Assembly: GCF_007993065.1 (NCBI RefSeq) | Contig: NZ_VOPL01000002.1 | Location: forward strand, 434,001-498,000 | Direction of reading: 5' to 3' | DNA length: 64,000 nucleotides | From: Paracoccus aurantiacus | GTDB lineage: Bacteria; Pseudomonadota; Alphaproteobacteria; Rhodobacterales; Rhodobacteraceae | Shown: one piece after another, positions 1 to 7,991 of the stretch | Position numbering within the stretch: position 1 is the first letter of the stretch | Layout of the letters: each line of letters begins with the position of its first letter | Position numbers and translations under genes: made by a program | The notes under the pieces: generated by a model | What the model was told of the DNA's origin: nothing | Database searches by the model: none | Seen by the model: only the letters and a program-made list of their open reading frames with translations

Positions 1-25
1 CTGCAAGGGCGGGGTAATCGAGCAT
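1..25 (-). CDS. LysR-family regulator, ArgP/LysG type (5' fragment)
   Basis: Read leftward from an ATG at 25, the window edge encodes MLDYPALA. This resembles, from memory, the characteristic N-terminus of ArgP/IciA/LysG regulators, which normally sit divergent from a LysE/ArgO exporter, exactly as here. Only eight codons are visible, so the call rests on this octapeptide plus context. ArgP-type proteins activate the exporter gene in response to basic amino acids. Confidence 0.55.
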
Positions 26-33
26 TAGAATTA

Positions 34-51
34 CTGATTACAGATTATCAG
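34..51. promoter_or_regulatory. Candidate LysR-type operator between argP-like gene and exporter
   Basis: The 85-bp divergent intergenic region is AT-rich and holds the inverted repeat CTGAT (34-38), 8-nt spacer, ATCAG (47-51), the interrupted-dyad form typical of LysR-type binding sites. It lies just upstream of the putative regulator start and about 60 bp upstream of the exporter. The assignment to ArgP is inference. Confidence 0.4.
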
Positions 52-110
52 AATGAATTTCAATAATGCCACTCGCCGGTGCATGAAGCCTTCGAAGTAA
101 GGGGATCGAG

Positions 111-704
111 ATGCACACATATCTTGTCGGGCTAGGAACGGGGCTGTCGCTGATCGTCGCAATCGGGGCCCAAAACGCATTCGTCCTGCGTCAGGGCCTG
201 CTGCGCAGCCACGTCTTTGCCATTTGCCTTTTCTGCGCCCTTTCGGACGCGATTCTCGTCACGATTGGCGTGTTCGGGGCAGAGATGCTTGGCCGCGTCG
301 CGCCCTGGTTTACCGAGGCGATGCGCTGGGGCGGCGCGGCGTTTCTGATCTATTACGGGCTTCGCGCGGCACGTTCCGCGTTTGCCGGCGGCGATGCGCT
401 GCGCGCCGCCGGGCAGGCCGCGCCGTTCTGGCCAACGCTCGCGATGATCGCGGCGCTGACATGGGCCAACCCGCATGTCTATCTGGATACGGTGGTTCTG
501 CTTGGCGCGGTGTCGTCCGGTTTCACCGACAAGGCATCTTTTGCGGCGGGTGCGGTGACGGGGTCCTTCCTGTTCTTCTTTTCGCTTGGCTATGGCGCGC
601 GACTTCTGGCGCCGGTCTTTGCGCGGCCCCGCGCCTGGCAAGTACTTGATCTGGCAATTGCTTTCATCATGTGGTCTATCGCTGCCAAACTGATTCTGGA
701 GTGA
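111..704 (+). CDS. argO: LysE/ArgO-family basic amino acid exporter
   Basis: 197-aa inner-membrane protein with about six hydrophobic segments, the normal size for LysE/ArgO (about 200-230 aa). The family motif GAQNAFVLRQG is at residues 19-29 and a second conserved ANPHVYLDT block is near residue 118. Family members export arginine and/or lysine to prevent toxic accumulation. The ATG follows AAGGGG (99-104) at good spacing. The divergent ArgP-like gene supports ArgO/LysE rather than the broader RhtB group. It ends 3 nt before the next gene, so the two are probably cotranscribed. Confidence 0.88.
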   Translation: MHTYLVGLGTGLSLIVAIGAQNAFVLRQGLLRSHVFAICLFCALSDAILVTIGVFGAEMLGRVAPWFTEAMRWGGAAFLIYYGLRAARSAFAGGDALRAAGQAAPFWPTLAMIAALTWANPHVYLDTVVLLGAVSSGFTDKASFAAGAVTGSFLFFFSLGYGARLLAPVFARPRAWQVLDLAIAFIMWSIAAKLILE

Positions 705-707
705 TGG

Positions 708-1601
708 GTGGACGAGGCACAGCGCAAAGATCTGGCCGGCGTCGGCTGGATGCTGGTGACGGGGCTTTGCTTCGTTGCGGTCAATGCGCTGGTAAAGCAC
801 TTCGGCGCGGGGCTTCCCGCCGCGCAATCTGCCTTTATCCGGTTTCTGTTCGGATTGCTGCTTCTCGCGCCGGTTCTGATCCGCATCTCGCGACAGGGCG
901 TTCCCCGCGAACTGCGCTGGTCCTTCCTGCTTCGCGGCGCGCTGCATGTCGTGGCGGTGATCCTGTGGTTTTTCGCCATGACCCGGATTCCGATCGCCGA
1001 GGTGACCGCAATCGGATTTCTGAACCCTATAATCGCCACGCTCGGCGCCGCGATCCTGCTGGGGGAAAGCCTGTCATGGCGGCGCGGGCTTGCGATTCTT
1101 GTCGCGCTTGTCGGGGCGCTTGTGGTTATCCGCCCCGGCATGCGCGCGCTTGATATGGGGCATCTGGCGCAGGTCGGTGCGGCGGTGGCTTTCGGGATGT
1201 CCTATCTGGTCGCGCGAAAGCTTGCACAGCGTGCGTCAGCCGAGGTCGTGGTCACGATGATGGCGCTGACCGTGTCGGCCGGGTTGGCACCGATCGCACT
1301 ATCCGTCTGGGTGCCGCCAAGCTGGGGGCAGGTTCTGGGCCTTGCACTGGTCGCGGTTTTCGCGACAGCCGGCCATTACACGATGACGCGCGCCTTCGCT
1401 GTCGCGCCCATGTCGGTGACGCAGCCGATCACGTTCGTGCAGCTTATCTGGGCGAGCCTGCTTGGCGTCGTGCTGTTCCACGAGCCTTTTGATCCAATGG
1501 TTCTTCTTGGCGGCGGCATGATGATCGCCGCGATCAGTTACATCACATGGCGAGAGGCGCGGCTGAAAGCAGCCGCGTCCCTTCAGCGCAATTCCCAATA
1601 A
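708..1601 (+). CDS. DMT-superfamily (EamA) permease
   Basis: 297-aa protein with about ten transmembrane helices arranged as two EamA repeats (roughly residues 10-140 and 150-285), the standard architecture of drug/metabolite exporters in this size class. It starts with GTG at 708, just after the exporter stop; the ATG at 704 is out of frame. The substrate cannot be read from sequence. Coupling to an amino acid exporter suggests a related metabolite efflux role, but that is inference. The last 19 nt overlap a convergent small gene. Confidence 0.85.
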   Translation: MDEAQRKDLAGVGWMLVTGLCFVAVNALVKHFGAGLPAAQSAFIRFLFGLLLLAPVLIRISRQGVPRELRWSFLLRGALHVVAVILWFFAMTRIPIAEVTAIGFLNPIIATLGAAILLGESLSWRRGLAILVALVGALVVIRPGMRALDMGHLAQVGAAVAFGMSYLVARKLAQRASAEVVVTMMALTVSAGLAPIALSVWVPPSWGQVLGLALVAVFATAGHYTMTRAFAVAPMSVTQPITFVQLIWASLLGVVLFHEPFDPMVLLGGGMMIAAISYITWREARLKAAASLQRNSQ

Positions 1602-1828
1602 TGCCGCGGGACCGGCTGGTCATGCGGCAACCCGATATCACGGCGCAGATAGGCATCTGACGGCGGCGGCGAGAGCGTTGCGGCCTTGTGCCGCCGCAGG
1701 CCGAGCCGTTTGCGCCTGAGACCATAGGTCAAGAGCAGGTAAGTCACCTTCGCCCACCCATAGCGTGCAATCAGATATTCGATATGGTCCTGCGGGACGA
1801 CCCGCCCCGGCTTTAACTGGATATTCAT
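1583..1828 (-). CDS. Conserved-looking small basic protein, function unknown
   Basis: 81-aa Arg/Lys-rich soluble protein. The ATG at 1828 is preferred over the in-frame ATG at 1849 because GAGG sits 6 nt upstream of it. A helical stretch around residues 16-35 (HIEYLIARYGWAKVTYLLL) is followed by a very basic segment and a Pro-rich C-terminus. I do not recognise a family. The basic character would fit nucleic-acid binding, which is speculative. Its 3' end overlaps the convergent DMT gene by 19 nt. Confidence 0.6.
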   Translation of the reverse strand: MNIQLKPGRVVPQDHIEYLIARYGWAKVTYLLLTYGLRRKRLGLRRHKAATLSPPPSDAYLRRDIGLPHDQPVPRHYWELR

Positions 1829-1924
1829 CGCAAACCTCGGACCCGACATGCGTCACAGGCGCATGGCAGGGATATGATTCTGGATCAAAGGGAGCGCAGC
1901 TTGTGCTGCTGAAGGCTGGAAAAA

Positions 1925-2008
1925 TCAGGCGGTGGTGCAGAGCAGCCAGCGTCGGGCCTGAAAAAGTTCCGAAGTGCCATCAAGGCGGGCGCGCTTAGCA
2001 TGGATCAT
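1925..2008 (-). CDS. Candidate 27-aa small ORF with very strong ribosome-binding site
   Basis: ATG at 2008 is preceded by a GGAGGAGGG purine run (about 2014-2022) at near-ideal distance and opens a 27-codon frame (MIHAKRARLDG...) ending at 1925. No homology is recognised. The support is the Shine-Dalgarno strength and the absence of any other gene here. It could be a leader peptide or a real small protein, or chance. The rest of 1850-2115 shows no convincing gene. Confidence 0.35.
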   Translation of the reverse strand: MIHAKRARLDGTSELFQARRWLLCTTA

Positions 2009-2115
2009 GATTGCCCTCCTCCGTGGCAGTTGCGATTGGCCGAAGCCTAGCCACATGGGTGCGCCGATCAAGGGGCCGGGCAGAACTTTCGCCCATCGTG
2101 GCCATTTGGCAACGA

Positions 2116-3114
2116 TCAGGCCGCAGCAAGCCGTCGCAGCACCGCGTCGCGCGTGATGACGCCACCACCGGCAACCGGACAGGCGGTGTTGTCGGCAAGC
2201 GCGGAAAGCACCTGTTTCAGCGGCATATCGGCCGGCAGCGGGGACCCATCTGCCTTGCCGGCCTCGGCCAGATCAGAGGCCGTCAGCACGTCCAGCGGGT
2301 TCAGATGCGACACGAAATCGGCGACGTAATCATTCGCCGGACGGGCGAGGATTTCGCGCGCTGTGCCGGTCTGGACGATGCGCCCGCCATCCATCAGCGC
2401 GATCCGGTTTCCCAGCTTGAATGCCTCGTCAAGGTCGTGACTGACGAAAAGGATGGTGCGCCGCGATTCTCGCTGAAGGTCCAGCAATTCATCCTGCAAG
2501 CGGGAACGGATCAGCGGGTCGAGCGCGCTGAAAGGTTCGTCCATCAACAGTATCGGCGCTTCTGTTGCGAAGGCGCGGGCCAGCCCGACGCGCTGCTGCA
2601 TGCCGCCGGAAAGTTCGGCCACGGGCCTGTCGGCCCATCCGTCCAGACCGACCGCGGCAAGTTGTGCGTCCACACGTGCGCGGCGCGACGCGGGCGTTGC
2701 GCCGGCAAGTTCCAGCCCGAGGCCGATATTCTCGGCGACGCTGCGCCAGGGCAGCAGGCCGAATTGCTGAAACACCATCGAGACATGCCCCAGCCGAAGC
2801 GCCCTGAGGCAAGCGCGATCCGCATCAGGAACCGACACCATGCGCGAACCCATCCGCACACGCACATCGCCGCGTGTCACGTCGTTCAGCCCGTTCACCG
2901 CGCGAAGCAGGGTCGATTTTCCAGAACCCGACAGCCCCATCAGCACGACAATTTCGCCCTCTGCCACGCTTAGCGACGCATTATGCGCGCCAAGCACGCA
3001 GCCCGTCGCCTCCTTGATGGCGGGGCGCTCCATCCCCTCATCCGCGAGTGAAAGCGCGTGCTTGCTGTCCTTTCCGAACAGAATCGAGCAGTTGTCGAAT
3101 TCGATTGCGTTCAC
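2116..3114 (-). CDS. choV: Choline ABC transporter ATP-binding protein
   Basis: 332-aa ATPase of the quaternary-amine (ProV/ChoV) class. Walker A GLSGSGKST is at 60-68, the Q-loop near 116, signature LSGGMQQ at 168-174, and Walker B ILLMDEPFSALDP at 188-200, with the long N-terminal segment before the nucleotide-binding fold usual in ProV-like proteins. The C-terminal 50 residues look like a short CBS-type regulatory tail. It is the last gene of choXWV, its ATG overlapping the choW stop by 4 nt. The complex energises high-affinity choline import, probably for glycine betaine synthesis; betA/betB are not in the window. Confidence 0.92.
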   Translation of the reverse strand: MNAIEFDNCSILFGKDSKHALSLADEGMERPAIKEATGCVLGAHNASLSVAEGEIVVLMGLSGSGKSTLLRAVNGLNDVTRGDVRVRMGSRMVSVPDADRACLRALRLGHVSMVFQQFGLLPWRSVAENIGLGLELAGATPASRRARVDAQLAAVGLDGWADRPVAELSGGMQQRVGLARAFATEAPILLMDEPFSALDPLIRSRLQDELLDLQRESRRTILFVSHDLDEAFKLGNRIALMDGGRIVQTGTAREILARPANDYVADFVSHLNPLDVLTASDLAEAGKADGSPLPADMPLKQVLSALADNTACPVAGGGVITRDAVLRRLAAA

Positions 3115-3989
3115 GATTTCCTCCTGACGCGCAGCATCCGGTCGAGCATGACGGCAACCACGACGATGACCATGCCCGATTCGAAGCCAAGCCCGGTATT
3201 GACGCTGTTAAGTGCCCGGACGACCGGAACGCCAAGGCCCGACGCCCCGACAAGCGCGGCAATGACAACCATCGACAGTGACAGCATGATCGTCTGGTTC
3301 AGTCCGGCCATGATCTGGGGCAGGGCGCTTGGCAGTTCGACCTTCCACAGCAGTTGACGCGGGGTCGCGCCGAATGCTGTGGCGGCTTCGCGCAGCGCGA
3401 CCGGGGTCGAAGAAATGCCAAGCTGTGTCAGGCGGATGGGTGCAGGCAGCACGAAGATCACCGTGGCGATCAGGCCGGGCACCAGCCCGATGCCGAAGAA
3501 AACGATCGCCGGGATCAGGTAGACAAAGCTCGGCAGGGTCTGCATCAGATCCAGAAGCGGCCGCGTCCAGGAATAAAGCCTCGGCCGGTGCGCCAGCGCA
3601 ATACCCGTCGGGACGCCAATCGCCATGCAGACGAGGCAGGATGCAAGCACCAGGGTCAGCGACTGCATCGTCTCTTCCCAGTAGCCCTGATTGAGAATGT
3701 AAAGAAAGCCCAGCATCACGCCGATGACCGTCAGCCAGTGCCGCTGTAAAAGCAACGCAATCAGCATGAACACGGCGATCACCGCAAGCGGCGGGGGCGT
3801 GATAAGGGCCCACAGGATCGCGTCGATCATCGCCTGCATGCCTGCCGCGATCGCATCGAAAAGGCCTGATGCATTTACCGTCAGCCAGTCGAAAACCCGG
3901 TCGGCGGTGTCGCCGACCGGGATTTTTTCGCCCGCGAACCAGTCCGCGAGCCGCGTGGTCAAGCGTGCCAAGGCCCGCTCAGCCTTCAA
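3111..3989 (-). CDS. choW: Choline ABC transporter permease
   Basis: 292-aa inner-membrane permease with an amphipathic N-terminus, about six transmembrane helices from residue 65 onward and the ABC-permease EAA loop beginning at about residue 201 (EAATAFGATPRQ). Length and layout match ChoW/ProW-type choline permeases. It overlaps choX by 11 nt and choV by 4 nt, implying translational coupling in a single operon. Confidence 0.92.
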   Translation of the reverse strand: MKAERALARLTTRLADWFAGEKIPVGDTADRVFDWLTVNASGLFDAIAAGMQAMIDAILWALITPPPLAVIAVFMLIALLLQRHWLTVIGVMLGFLYILNQGYWEETMQSLTLVLASCLVCMAIGVPTGIALAHRPRLYSWTRPLLDLMQTLPSFVYLIPAIVFFGIGLVPGLIATVIFVLPAPIRLTQLGISSTPVALREAATAFGATPRQLLWKVELPSALPQIMAGLNQTIMLSLSMVVIAALVGASGLGVPVVRALNSVNTGLGFESGMVIVVVAVMLDRMLRVRRKS

Positions 3990-4911
3990 GCGCGGCGGTC
4001 AGCACCTCGACAGCGTCGCGACCGTCCTGAGCGGTGACGCCGTCAAGCCACACCGTCGCGGCATCGGGGTTGGCCTTCAGCCAGTCTGTCGCGGCATCGG
4101 CTGGGCGCGCGCGATCGTTCAGGATCGCGCCCATGATCTCATTCTCCATCGACAGCGTGAATTCGAGGTTCTGCAGGAACTTCCCGATATTCGGGCATTC
4201 CGCGACGAAGCCCGCGCGGGTCGTCGTCTGAACCTCTGCCCCGCCAAGGTTGGGTCCGAAAATATCGTCGCCGCCGGTCAGATAGGTCATCTGGAATTCA
4301 GAGTTCATCGGATGCGGCTCCCAGCCCAGAAAGACGACCGGCTTTTCGCCGCGGGTCTCGCGCTTCACCTGTGCGAGCATCCCCTGTTCGGACGATTCGA
4401 CGAGTTCGAATGTGCCAAGGCCGAATTTATCCTCGGCGATCATCTCCAGCAGCAGGCGGTTGCCGTCATTCCCGGCCTCGATCCCATAGATCTTGCCGTC
4501 CAGATCGTCCTTGTGTTCGGCTATCTTCGCGAAATCGGTGATGCCCAGATCCGCACCTGCCTTGTTGGTGGCAAGCGTGTATTTCGCCCCGGTAAGATTG
4601 GTGCGCACGATATCTATGGTGCCAGCATCGGTATAGGGCGTTACGTCCGCACTCATCGACGGCATCCAAAGGCCAAGGAAAACATCGACATCGTTGGTCG
4701 ACATGGCCGTGAACGTGACCGGCAGCGACATGACCTGAATGTCGGTGTCGTAGCCAAGCGCATCCAGAATGGTGGTCGCGACGGCGGTCGTCGCGGTAAT
4801 GTCGGTCCAACCGACATCAGAGAAGCTGACCTCCTTGCACGCGGCGGGTTCCTGCGCGGATGCGGGCAGGGCGAAAGCGGCACTCAGCAGCAGGGCGGCG
4901 ATACGGGTCAT
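3979..4911 (-). CDS. choX: Choline-binding periplasmic protein
   Basis: 310-aa substrate-binding protein of the OpuAC/ChoX family. The ATG at 4911 begins a clear Sec signal peptide (MTRIAALLLSAAFALPASA, cleavage about residue 19-20); an upstream in-frame start at 4950 would lie inside the operator and precede the signal peptide. Trp-containing segments such as SDVGWTDITA and LGLWMPSM fit the aromatic box that cradles the trimethylammonium group. First gene of choXWV, divergent from betI and probably repressed by it. Confidence 0.93.
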   Translation of the reverse strand: MTRIAALLLSAAFALPASAQEPAACKEVSFSDVGWTDITATTAVATTILDALGYDTDIQVMSLPVTFTAMSTNDVDVFLGLWMPSMSADVTPYTDAGTIDIVRTNLTGAKYTLATNKAGADLGITDFAKIAEHKDDLDGKIYGIEAGNDGNRLLLEMIAEDKFGLGTFELVESSEQGMLAQVKRETRGEKPVVFLGWEPHPMNSEFQMTYLTGGDDIFGPNLGGAEVQTTTRAGFVAECPNIGKFLQNLEFTLSMENEIMGAILNDRARPADAATDWLKANPDAATVWLDGVTAQDGRDAVEVLTAALEG

Positions 4912-4929
4912 GGTCTCTCCTCGGAAATT

Positions 4930-4951
4930 ATTGATTGACGGGTCAATCAAT
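4930..4951. promoter_or_regulatory. BetI operator: perfect 10-bp inverted repeat
   Basis: ATTGATTGAC (4930-4939) and its exact reverse complement GTCAATCAAT (4942-4951) flank a GG centre. It lies 18 nt upstream of the choX ATG and 40 nt upstream of the betI ATG. The core strongly resembles, from memory, the ATTGATTGGACGTTCAAT-type BetI box of E. coli. Position and symmetry suggest that BetI binding represses choX and its own gene until choline is present. Confidence 0.85.
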
Positions 4952-4991
4952 AAGGGTTATCTGTTCGCAAAACCGACCGCGAGGTGCGCGG

Positions 4992-5567
4992 ATGCGTAAG
5001 CGTGCCCGGCAGACTACCAGAAAGACCGATTTGATCAACGCCGCAATCCAAACGATTGCGCGATCAGGCACGCTTGATGTCACCGTGGCGGATATTGCCC
5101 GCGAAGCAGGCATGTCACCCGCGCTGGCGCATCACTATTTCGGGTCGAAAGATCAGATGTTTCTGTCTGCCATGCGCGAGATTCTGCGCCGCTACGGCGT
5201 CGCCGTCAGCGAGGCGCTGGCAGGCGCGACCGGGCCAAGGGGCAGGCTGCTGGCGCTGCTGGATGCGAGTCTGGGGCCGGAACATTTCGACGCGGCGACG
5301 GTCGCGGCGTGGCTGAATTTCTATGTGCTGGCACAACAGGACGAAAGTGCGGCGCGTCTGCTGCGTATCTATCACCGCAGGCTGCGTTCGAACCTGCTGG
5401 CAGAATTGCGACTCCTTCTGACAGATCGCGCGAAGCCGGTGGCTGAAACGCTTGGCGCGCTGATCGACGGTGTCTACCTGCGCAAGGCGCTGGAAGTCGA
5501 TGCGCCGCTGGACGTGTTGGCGTTGCCGCGCGCTTACCTGTTATCGCAACTGCCCAAGGCCGACTGA
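4992..5567 (+). CDS. betI: TetR-family choline-responsive repressor
   Basis: 191 aa, close to the usual BetI length (about 195). The TetR helix-turn-helix spans about residues 31-50 (TVADIAREAGMSPALAHHYF), with the SPALAHHYFG recognition segment characteristic of BetI. The ATG at 4992 has GAGG 7 nt upstream and is chosen over an ATG at 4935 that would lie inside the palindrome. Divergence from choXWV and the shared operator support its role as choline-sensing repressor. Confidence 0.9.
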   Translation: MRKRARQTTRKTDLINAAIQTIARSGTLDVTVADIAREAGMSPALAHHYFGSKDQMFLSAMREILRRYGVAVSEALAGATGPRGRLLALLDASLGPEHFDAATVAAWLNFYVLAQQDESAARLLRIYHRRLRSNLLAELRLLLTDRAKPVAETLGALIDGVYLRKALEVDAPLDVLALPRAYLLSQLPKAD

Positions 5568-5585
5568 ACGAACCTCTGCGCATGG

Positions 5586-5616
5586 AAAAGCCGGGACCAT
5601 GCAGGCCCCGGCTTTC
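5586..5616. terminator. Bidirectional terminator between betI and BMP operon
   Basis: AAAGCCGGG (5587-5595) pairs perfectly with CCCGGCTTT (5607-5615). A-rich and T-rich flanks on both sides let it end both the rightward betI and the leftward BMP transcripts, which converge here. Confidence 0.75.
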
Positions 5617-5632
5617 AGACCTGATCGCAGGT

Positions 5633-6712
5633 TTACTTCGGAATTTCTGCCGTGATGCCTTCGACATAGAAGTTCATCTGCGACAAATCCTCATCCGTGG
5701 CGGTCTGGCCTTCGGCCAGCCAGTCGCTGCCGTCCTGCTTCTTCAGCGGGCCGGTGAAGGGGTGGTAGGCCCCGGAAGCGATCTGTTCCTTCAGTGCTTC
5801 GGCCTCGGCCTTTACTTCGGCGGGGACAGCTTCGGTGATCTCGCCGATTTCGACTTCGCCGTCGCCAATGCCCAGCCAGACCCCCTGCGATTCCCATGTG
5901 CCGTCCAGAACGGCACCGACCCGATTGATGTAATAGGGCGCCCAGTTGTCGATGATCGCGGACACGCGGGGCGAGGGCTTGAACGCAGCCATGTCAGATG
6001 CCTGGCCGAACCCGATGGCACCTGCTTCCTGCGCTTTGGCAAGCGGGGCGGTTGAATCGGTGTGCTGCAGGATCACGTCCACACCTTCAGCGATCAGGGC
6101 GGCGGCGGCGTCAGCTTCTTTCGCGGGATCGAACCAGCTATACGCCCAGACCACCTTCATCTCTACATCCGGGTTCACCTTCCTGGCGTGGATGAAGGAC
6201 GAGTTGATGCCCTGAATGACCTCGGGGATCGGGAAGGACCCGATATAGCCGATCTTGTTCGATTTTGTCATACGCCCCGCGATGGTGCCCATGACGGCCC
6301 GGCCTTCATAGAACCGCGCATCATAGGTCGACACGTTGTCGGCGCGCTTGTAGCCGGTGGCGTGTTCGAATTTCACATCCGGGAATTTCTGCGCGACGTT
6401 GATGGTGGCATCCATGAAGCCGAAGCTGGTGGTGAAGATCAGCTTGTTGCCTGCCAGCGCAAGCTGGGTGATGGCCCGTTCGGCGTCCGCACCTTCGGGA
6501 ACGCTTTCGATGAACGTGGTTTCGATCCGGTCGCCGTATTCGGCCTCGACCGCCTTGCGGCCCAGATCGTGCTGATAGGTCCAGCCGCCGTCGCCAACCG
6601 GGCCGACATAGATGAAGCCGACTTTCAGCTTCTCGCCATCCTGCGCCAGCGCCGGGACGCCGGTCAGCGCAGCGACCGCCGCGGTAGTGATAAGGAACGT
6701 TCTGCGCTGCAT
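5633..6712 (-). CDS. BMP-family ABC transporter substrate-binding protein
   Basis: 359-aa periplasmic protein of the basic membrane protein (Bmp/PnrA-like) family. The N-terminus MQRRTFLITTAAVAALTGVPALA is a signal peptide with an RR pair, so Tat export is possible. KLKVGFIYVGPVGDGGW at about 29-45 is the hallmark first strand and ligand loop. Known family members bind purine nucleosides. It is the last gene of the five-gene operon 10577-5633. Confidence 0.9.
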   Translation of the reverse strand: MQRRTFLITTAAVAALTGVPALAQDGEKLKVGFIYVGPVGDGGWTYQHDLGRKAVEAEYGDRIETTFIESVPEGADAERAITQLALAGNKLIFTTSFGFMDATINVAQKFPDVKFEHATGYKRADNVSTYDARFYEGRAVMGTIAGRMTKSNKIGYIGSFPIPEVIQGINSSFIHARKVNPDVEMKVVWAYSWFDPAKEADAAAALIAEGVDVILQHTDSTAPLAKAQEAGAIGFGQASDMAAFKPSPRVSAIIDNWAPYYINRVGAVLDGTWESQGVWLGIGDGEVEIGEITEAVPAEVKAEAEALKEQIASGAYHPFTGPLKKQDGSDWLAEGQTATDEDLSQMNFYVEGITAEIPK

Positions 6713-6732
6713 GGATATTCTCCCTGTTTATG

Positions 6733-7602
6733 TCAGCTTGTTGTATGAAAGATCTGGCCCAGTGATCCGGGCGATGCCGAACCACGCCGGGCCGAGATGA
6801 GGACGAGCGCGAGGATTGTCACCAGATAGGGCGCCATCGCCAGCAGTTGCACCGGCACGTTGACGCCCGCCGCCTGCAGCCGCAACTGCAGGACCGTGAC
6901 CCCGCCGAACAGCCACGCGCCTGCCAGCACGCCGACAGCGCGCCAGCCCGAAAATACCACCAGCGCAAGCGCGATCCAGCCCGCGCCTGCGGTCATGCCC
7001 TCGGTCCATTGCAGGACGGTGGCGATGGAAATGTAGGCCCCGCCGATCCCGGCCATGGCCCCGCCAAAGGCAATCGCCGCAAGACGCACGGGGCGGACCT
7101 TGTGGCCAAGCGCATGGGCGGCGTGGTGGTTTTCGCCGATCCCGCGCAGGATCAGGCCGGGGCGCGACCGGTTCAGGAACCACCAGATCAGCGGCACCGC
7201 CAGCAGCCCCAGCCAGATGATCCAGTTCAGCCCCAGCGGCCCCTGCGCCATCGAGGGCGCCTTGACCCCTTCATATGGCTTGCCGAACAGCGCCGTCAGC
7301 CCCAGGCCGAACAGCGTCAGCGCAAGCCCCGTCGCGACCTGATTGGTCAGCAGATACTGGGTCAGCACCCCGAAGATCATCGACAGTGCAGCGCCCGCGA
7401 TGGCGGCGACGGCGAAGCCTATGGCAGGGCTGCCCGTAGCGTGGGCTGCGGCAAAACCCGCCAGCGCGCCCGCGATCATCATCCCCTCGACGCCGAGGTT
7501 CAGCACGCCCGCGCGTTCGGCGATCAGCTCTCCCAAAGCAGCGAACAGAATCGGCGTGGCTGCGGACAGGATCATCACGATCAGGGTGGTCAGGTCGATC
7601 AT
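6733..7602 (-). CDS. BMP-type ABC transporter permease 2
   Basis: 289-aa BPD_transp_2-family inner-membrane protein beginning MIDLTTLIVMILSAATPILF. ERAGVLNLGVEGMM near residues 30-43 is the conserved motif of the nucleoside (NupQ/YufQ-like) permeases. The ATG at 7602 overlaps the stop of the preceding small gene (ATGA, 7599-7602), which fixes the start; the longer reading frame to 7671 is not needed. It partners the 7988-9064 permease. Confidence 0.9.
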   Translation of the reverse strand: MIDLTTLIVMILSAATPILFAALGELIAERAGVLNLGVEGMMIAGALAGFAAAHATGSPAIGFAVAAIAGAALSMIFGVLTQYLLTNQVATGLALTLFGLGLTALFGKPYEGVKAPSMAQGPLGLNWIIWLGLLAVPLIWWFLNRSRPGLILRGIGENHHAAHALGHKVRPVRLAAIAFGGAMAGIGGAYISIATVLQWTEGMTAGAGWIALALVVFSGWRAVGVLAGAWLFGGVTVLQLRLQAAGVNVPVQLLAMAPYLVTILALVLISARRGSASPGSLGQIFHTTS

Positions 7603-7991
7603 GATAGCCCCTCGGAGATGTTCAGGCCGGCCCGCAGCATCAGCAGATTGATCAGCGCGAAACCGGACCAAAAGCCAGCCCTCTCGACCCAGTGGCGGGG
7701 CGCGGCAGGGGGTGCTGGCGGTATGGGCGCGGGGGACGGTTGCCCTGTCAGCTTACGCCAGCTCCACCGCAGAATGTGGAGTGGTGCCATGACGATGACC
7801 CAGCCCGCGAAGTGATAAAGCCCGCCAAAGACAAGGATGATGGCCATGATACCAATGGCATTGGTGAAACCGGCATTGAAGGTCAGAAAAATCAGGAATG
7901 CCGGCAAAAGGCCCATCATTGCGCCAAAAAGAACTTCGCCTAGAAAATGCAGGGGCGAGGGCAGTTCCGGCTTTTGCGGCGCATCGCTCAT
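7599..7991 (-). CDS. Small multi-pass membrane protein inside the BMP transporter operon
   Basis: 130 aa with about three to four hydrophobic segments (near residues 18-40, 45-70 and 108-125) separated by a Pro/Ala-rich loop (SPAPIPPAPPAAP). The start at 7991 and stop at 7599 both overlap the flanking permease genes by 4 nt, so it is translationally coupled on both sides and surely real. I do not recognise a family. It may be an accessory or assembly subunit of the importer, or a lineage-specific passenger. Confidence 0.8.
   Translation of the reverse strand: MSDAPQKPELPSPLHFLGEVLFGAMMGLLPAFLIFLTFNAGFTNAIGIMAIILVFGGLYHFAGWVIVMAPLHILRWSWRKLTGQPSPAPIPPAPPAAPRHWVERAGFWSGFALINLLMLRAGLNISEGLS

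Noticed and set aside
1765..1998. 77-codon plus-strand frame near choV
   Set aside because: Overlaps the better-supported minus-strand gene at 1583-1828 and has no motif.
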